Of a stretch of 64,000 nucleotides of DNA, positions 61,565 through 64,000 are shown in pieces. Made by a program: the position numbers and the translations under genes. The notes under the pieces are model-generated. The model did no database searches. It worked only from the letters and a program-made list of their open reading frames with translations, and was not told the DNA's origin. The DNA is from Heligmosomoides polygyrus polygyrus (taxonomy: Eukaryota > Nematoda > Chromadorea > Rhabditida > Heligmosomidae). Numbering within the stretch: position 1 is the stretch's first letter; the number at the start of each line of letters is the position of its first letter. The stretch is taken from assembly GCA_947396885.1 (NCBI GenBank), contig OX377202.1:109014221-109078220 (forward strand). The letters run 5' to 3'.

Positions 61565-62765
61565 TTACCAGGATACTATCTCAACGGTAGGTCGGAACGG
61601 CGCAAGTGTTGTATATGGGCAGAACCGCCTCTCCCTGGGAAGTAACAAACTGCAGGTATCTCGACCCCAATACAACTCTGCGCAGAGTTAGGGGCGACGG
61701 AGGTCGCGTGTTGGCGCCCTGTTGATTCACGTGCTCCACAGCTGACGGGCGCGCGCGGGATGAGGGCTCGTTTCGCGGCTCAGCGCAATGCACAGGTGGC
61801 GACGTAGGGAAGGGTTCGGCTCGTGAACGAGGGGTCGGGGTTTGGATCCCGCAGACTGTGTCTCTTTTGCACTTTTGCAAAATCCATGTTTATCATATAG
61901 GTAATCCACCTAGGGGTATTATAGTGTGTTATAGAGCATGTTTACATATAACATATGCTTCAAACTTTAGCTAAAATGTTCACTTCTGTGTGTCACTTAT
62001 TTTAAGTCTATTTTGTGTGAAGCTGTACATATGTTACGATAGATATTTTGTGGCACTAGTTAAAAGTTCCGACTCCACCGACAAGACTTCGGTCAAAAAA
62101 TTTTTTTTCGCTGAAACTTCGTCTAAGGGGGTTATTTGGGGTGCTGATCACGAATCTGACATCCGTTTTTCACGATTCTGTCTCTACCTGCCGTCACCGG
62201 CAAAAACTTTAAGAATGTAATGCTGTGCCTTCTTGTATCTATATTATCCAGCCGAAACGTGAAGAACGGATGTCAGATTCGTGATCAACACCCCAAGTAA
62301 ACCCCCCTAGACGAAGTTTCAGCGAAATCGGCGACCCTGCCTGGACCACCCTTGTTAACGGCATGAGTGGTATGTTATATGTAAGCATGCTCTATAACAC
62401 ACTATAATACCCCTAGGTGGATTATCTAGGGGATAAACATGGATTTTGCAAAAGTGCAAAACAAACGCAGTCTGCGGGATCCAAACCCCGACCCCTCGTT
62501 CAGGAGCCCGAGCGCTTCCCTACTACGCCACCTGCGCACTGCCATGAGTCGCGATACGAGCCCTCATCCCGCGCGCGCCCGTCAGCTGGGAGCACGTGAA
62601 TCAACAGGGCGCCAACACGCGACTTCCGTCGCCCTTAACTCTGCGCAGAGTTGTATTGGGGTCGAGATACCTGCAGTTTGTTACTTCTTAGGGAGAGACG
62701 GTTCTGCCTGTATACAACACTTGCGCCGTTCCGACCTACCGTTGAGATCGTATCCTGGTTAGTCG
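61565..62765. mobile_element. 1.2 kb nested foldback element with tRNA-like sequence in each arm
   Basis: The arms 61567-61955 and 62360-62760 are long, highly similar inverted repeats (AACGGTAGGTCGGAACGGCG / reverse; AACTCTGCGCAGAGTT in both; CACCTAGGGGTATTATAGTG / reverse). Both arms hold a tRNA-like segment (GGGTCGGGGTTTGGATCCCG). The 400 bp centre is itself a smaller foldback (GTCAGATTCGTGATCA against TGATCACGAATCTGAC). Confidence 0.82.
62090..62330. repeat. Inner foldback, related to repeats at 54000-54300 and 59570-59700
   Basis: CTGAAACTTCGTCTAAGGGG...GGGGTGCTGATCACGAATCTG has an inverted partner at 62255-62325. The block GGGGTGCTGAT..GA..TGACATCCGTTTTTC also occurs at 54098-54135 and inverted near 54255-54290. 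Sits at the centre of the 61565-62765 foldback. Confidence 0.7.
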
Positions 62766-63220
62766 GATGGATCAAACTGACAGCGGTCTTCCTGCAGGTT
62801 CAACAAGGCTGGAAGCAAAAATCGTTGAAAATTTTTATTGAAAAACTCGGAGTAACCGACATTTGCACAATCCGTACAATTCAGTCAACCCTACGTAAGG
62901 CTTAACGTGCGCATGGCACAATCGCCGCAACATTTACTAAATCAGAAGCTTTTTTTCTGCTGCTTGCAATAACCTATAAAGCTTTGGTGAAGGGTAAGAA
63001 TTTTTTGGCCATTCGAACCGGCTATCGATACCTTGTGTTGGCTTTCTTGTGGAAGAGAGGCCCAATGATCCAATGGCGTACAAGACGCGTTATGGTATTA
63101 TGTGGCGTGGTGTCTGTTTTGCCTTCATTCGAATGCCGGGCATTTTCCCCTCAAATAGGAGTCATCGAAAGGTGTTAAACTGTCCACATGATAGGTGTGT
63201 ATAGGCTGTAAATTTGGCCT

Positions 63221-63360
63221 AAGCCCTAGTTTATACTTGCGCCGCCACGCGGCGCGGCACCATAATTGCTATAGATATCGTCCTTTCGCGCCGCCCAATC
63301 GATATCTATTCCGACTGTGGTGTCACGCCACGCAGCGCCACAACCATAAACCAGGGCTAA
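63221..63360. repeat. Diverged H1-like palindrome
   Basis: AAGCCCTAGTTTATACTTGC ... CATAAACCAGGGCTAA with a central ATAGATATCG/CGATATCTAT pair. Same architecture, different sequence, so a separate subfamily. Confidence 0.7.
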
Positions 63361-63865
63361 GGCGGAGTTTACAGTTCAGTCGTTCAGCGGTGTGGCGTTA
63401 TGAAGGCAGCCAATATCGATTAGACGGCGCACACGATCAATATTGTTAGCTTTCATATGCCGCGTCGCCCTGGGACGAAAGTGTAAATTACGCCTTCCGC
63501 TCATTGTTCGCGACTCCATCGACCAGTATTCTAGGCAAAGTGGGCACATAGATTTTAGCTCAGCGTACAATGTGAAGACCTCTCCCTTCTATTTTTTTCG
63601 ACACGGTTGGCTGTTAGGAGTTTATGGAAACCTGTCACTTGTCGTTAATGTGGCCTACATGAGAGAGACAGGGACCCGCCAGTCAATCTCATTGCACCGA
63701 CCAAGTACGCGCGAGCCATTCAGTGCATTGACTGTACTCGTCCCCTCTAGCCGCCTGTAGACCACATTACCGTACAGTACCGGTAACCTTTGTGTTGTAG
63801 AAACTTAAAAGAGCGTTGGTATTCAAGGCTGTCTGTCTGGGCTTCTCTCGTGGCGTCCAGAACAG

Positions 63866-64000
63866 CTAGTAACCCGGAGCGGTGCGAGGAGGTGGACAAT
63901 GCTCGCATCCTCCGCGCTCGCCGGTTTCCCCCAGTGGACCTGGCGGACCCGTTAGACCTGGTTCTCCAGGTGGTCCGCTCTTCCCTGGATCACCCGGCGG
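63866..64000 (-). CDS. Nematode cuticle collagen, C-terminal 44 residues (5' part outside window)
   Basis: Read on the minus strand from the window edge, the frame gives unbroken Gly-X-Y triplets (GDP GKS GPP GEP GLT GPP GPL GET GER). It ends with the short C-terminal non-collagenous tail of nematode cuticle collagens, GGCEHCPPPRTAPGY, and a TAG at 63866. The CxxC pair (Cys-Glu-His-Cys) is the usual site of disulphide cross-linking next to the triple helix. Such collagens are secreted by the hypodermis and assembled into the cuticle. The subfamily cannot be named from this fragment. This is the clearest taxonomic marker in the window. Confidence 0.93.
   Translation of the reverse strand, partial: PPGDPGKSGPPGEPGLTGPPGPLGETGERGGCEHCPPPRTAPGY

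Larger units (their letters stand above)
60767..63865. other. Region between PLK4-type gene and collagen
   Basis: Contains the transposase remnant, the nested foldback and an H1-like palindrome. 62770-63220 and 63365-63865 show no recognised gene; the last part would include the collagen 3' UTR. Confidence 0.45.

Overview
This window is nuclear DNA of a nematode, probably from the rhabditine/strongylid group. Protein-coding genes are split into short exons of about 70-225 bp joined at GT...TTTCAG introns. Start codons sit just behind TTTCAG-type acceptors, as expected for spliced-leader trans-splicing. The right edge holds the C-terminus of a nematode cuticle collagen. Introns and intergenic DNA are full of Penelope-like, RTE-like and mariner/Tc1-like debris, tRNA-derived SINEs and many palindromic elements. 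The species call is an inference.

Layout: 414-20939 (+) is the 3' half, 26 exons, of a DOCK6/7/8-type Rho-family exchange factor. 24440-30714 (+) is glucosamine-6-phosphate N-acetyltransferase (5 exons), with a mariner copy in intron 1 and a Penelope-like fragment in intron 4. 31108-33275 (+) is an APC13-like anaphase-promoting-complex subunit. 33371-37905 (+) is the BORC subunit BORCS5/myrlysin, and 39098-45514 (+) is the WASH-complex subunit WASHC3/CCDC53. These last three are head-to-tail: only 95 bp separate the first two, and a poly(A) signal lies about 106 bp before the WASHC3 acceptor, so they look like an operon. 48595-49053 (-) is the single-exon mitochondrial fission factor FIS1. 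52361-59146 (+) is a PLK4/ZYG-1 centriole kinase with kinase domain, a DSGIGS phosphodegron and the start of a polo box; its 3' end is unresolved. 63866-64000 (-) is the C-terminus of a cuticle collagen.

Repeats: two palindromic families of about 130 bp with TATAAACGGGGCC-type and GTATGAACAGGCC-type ends recur through the window, sometimes nested. A 400-550 bp element with poly-G/poly-C termini (GGATCTATCCTAGTC...) occurs at least five times. Two tRNA-headed SINE families are present. Several foldback elements carry hammerhead-ribozyme-like cores of Penelope type near both ends in inverted orientation. Other foldbacks carry tRNA-like heads inside their arms. An 800 bp purine (GAA/GAC) tract directly follows an RTE-like reverse-transcriptase tail.

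Together the genes are housekeeping: Rho signalling, UDP-GlcNAc synthesis, anaphase control, lysosome positioning, endosomal actin, mitochondrial fission and centriole duplication. BORCS5 and WASHC3 both act on endolysosomal membranes and may be co-transcribed. I see no single new gene system. The most unusual content is the density and nesting of palindromic elements and the paired hammerhead-like ends.
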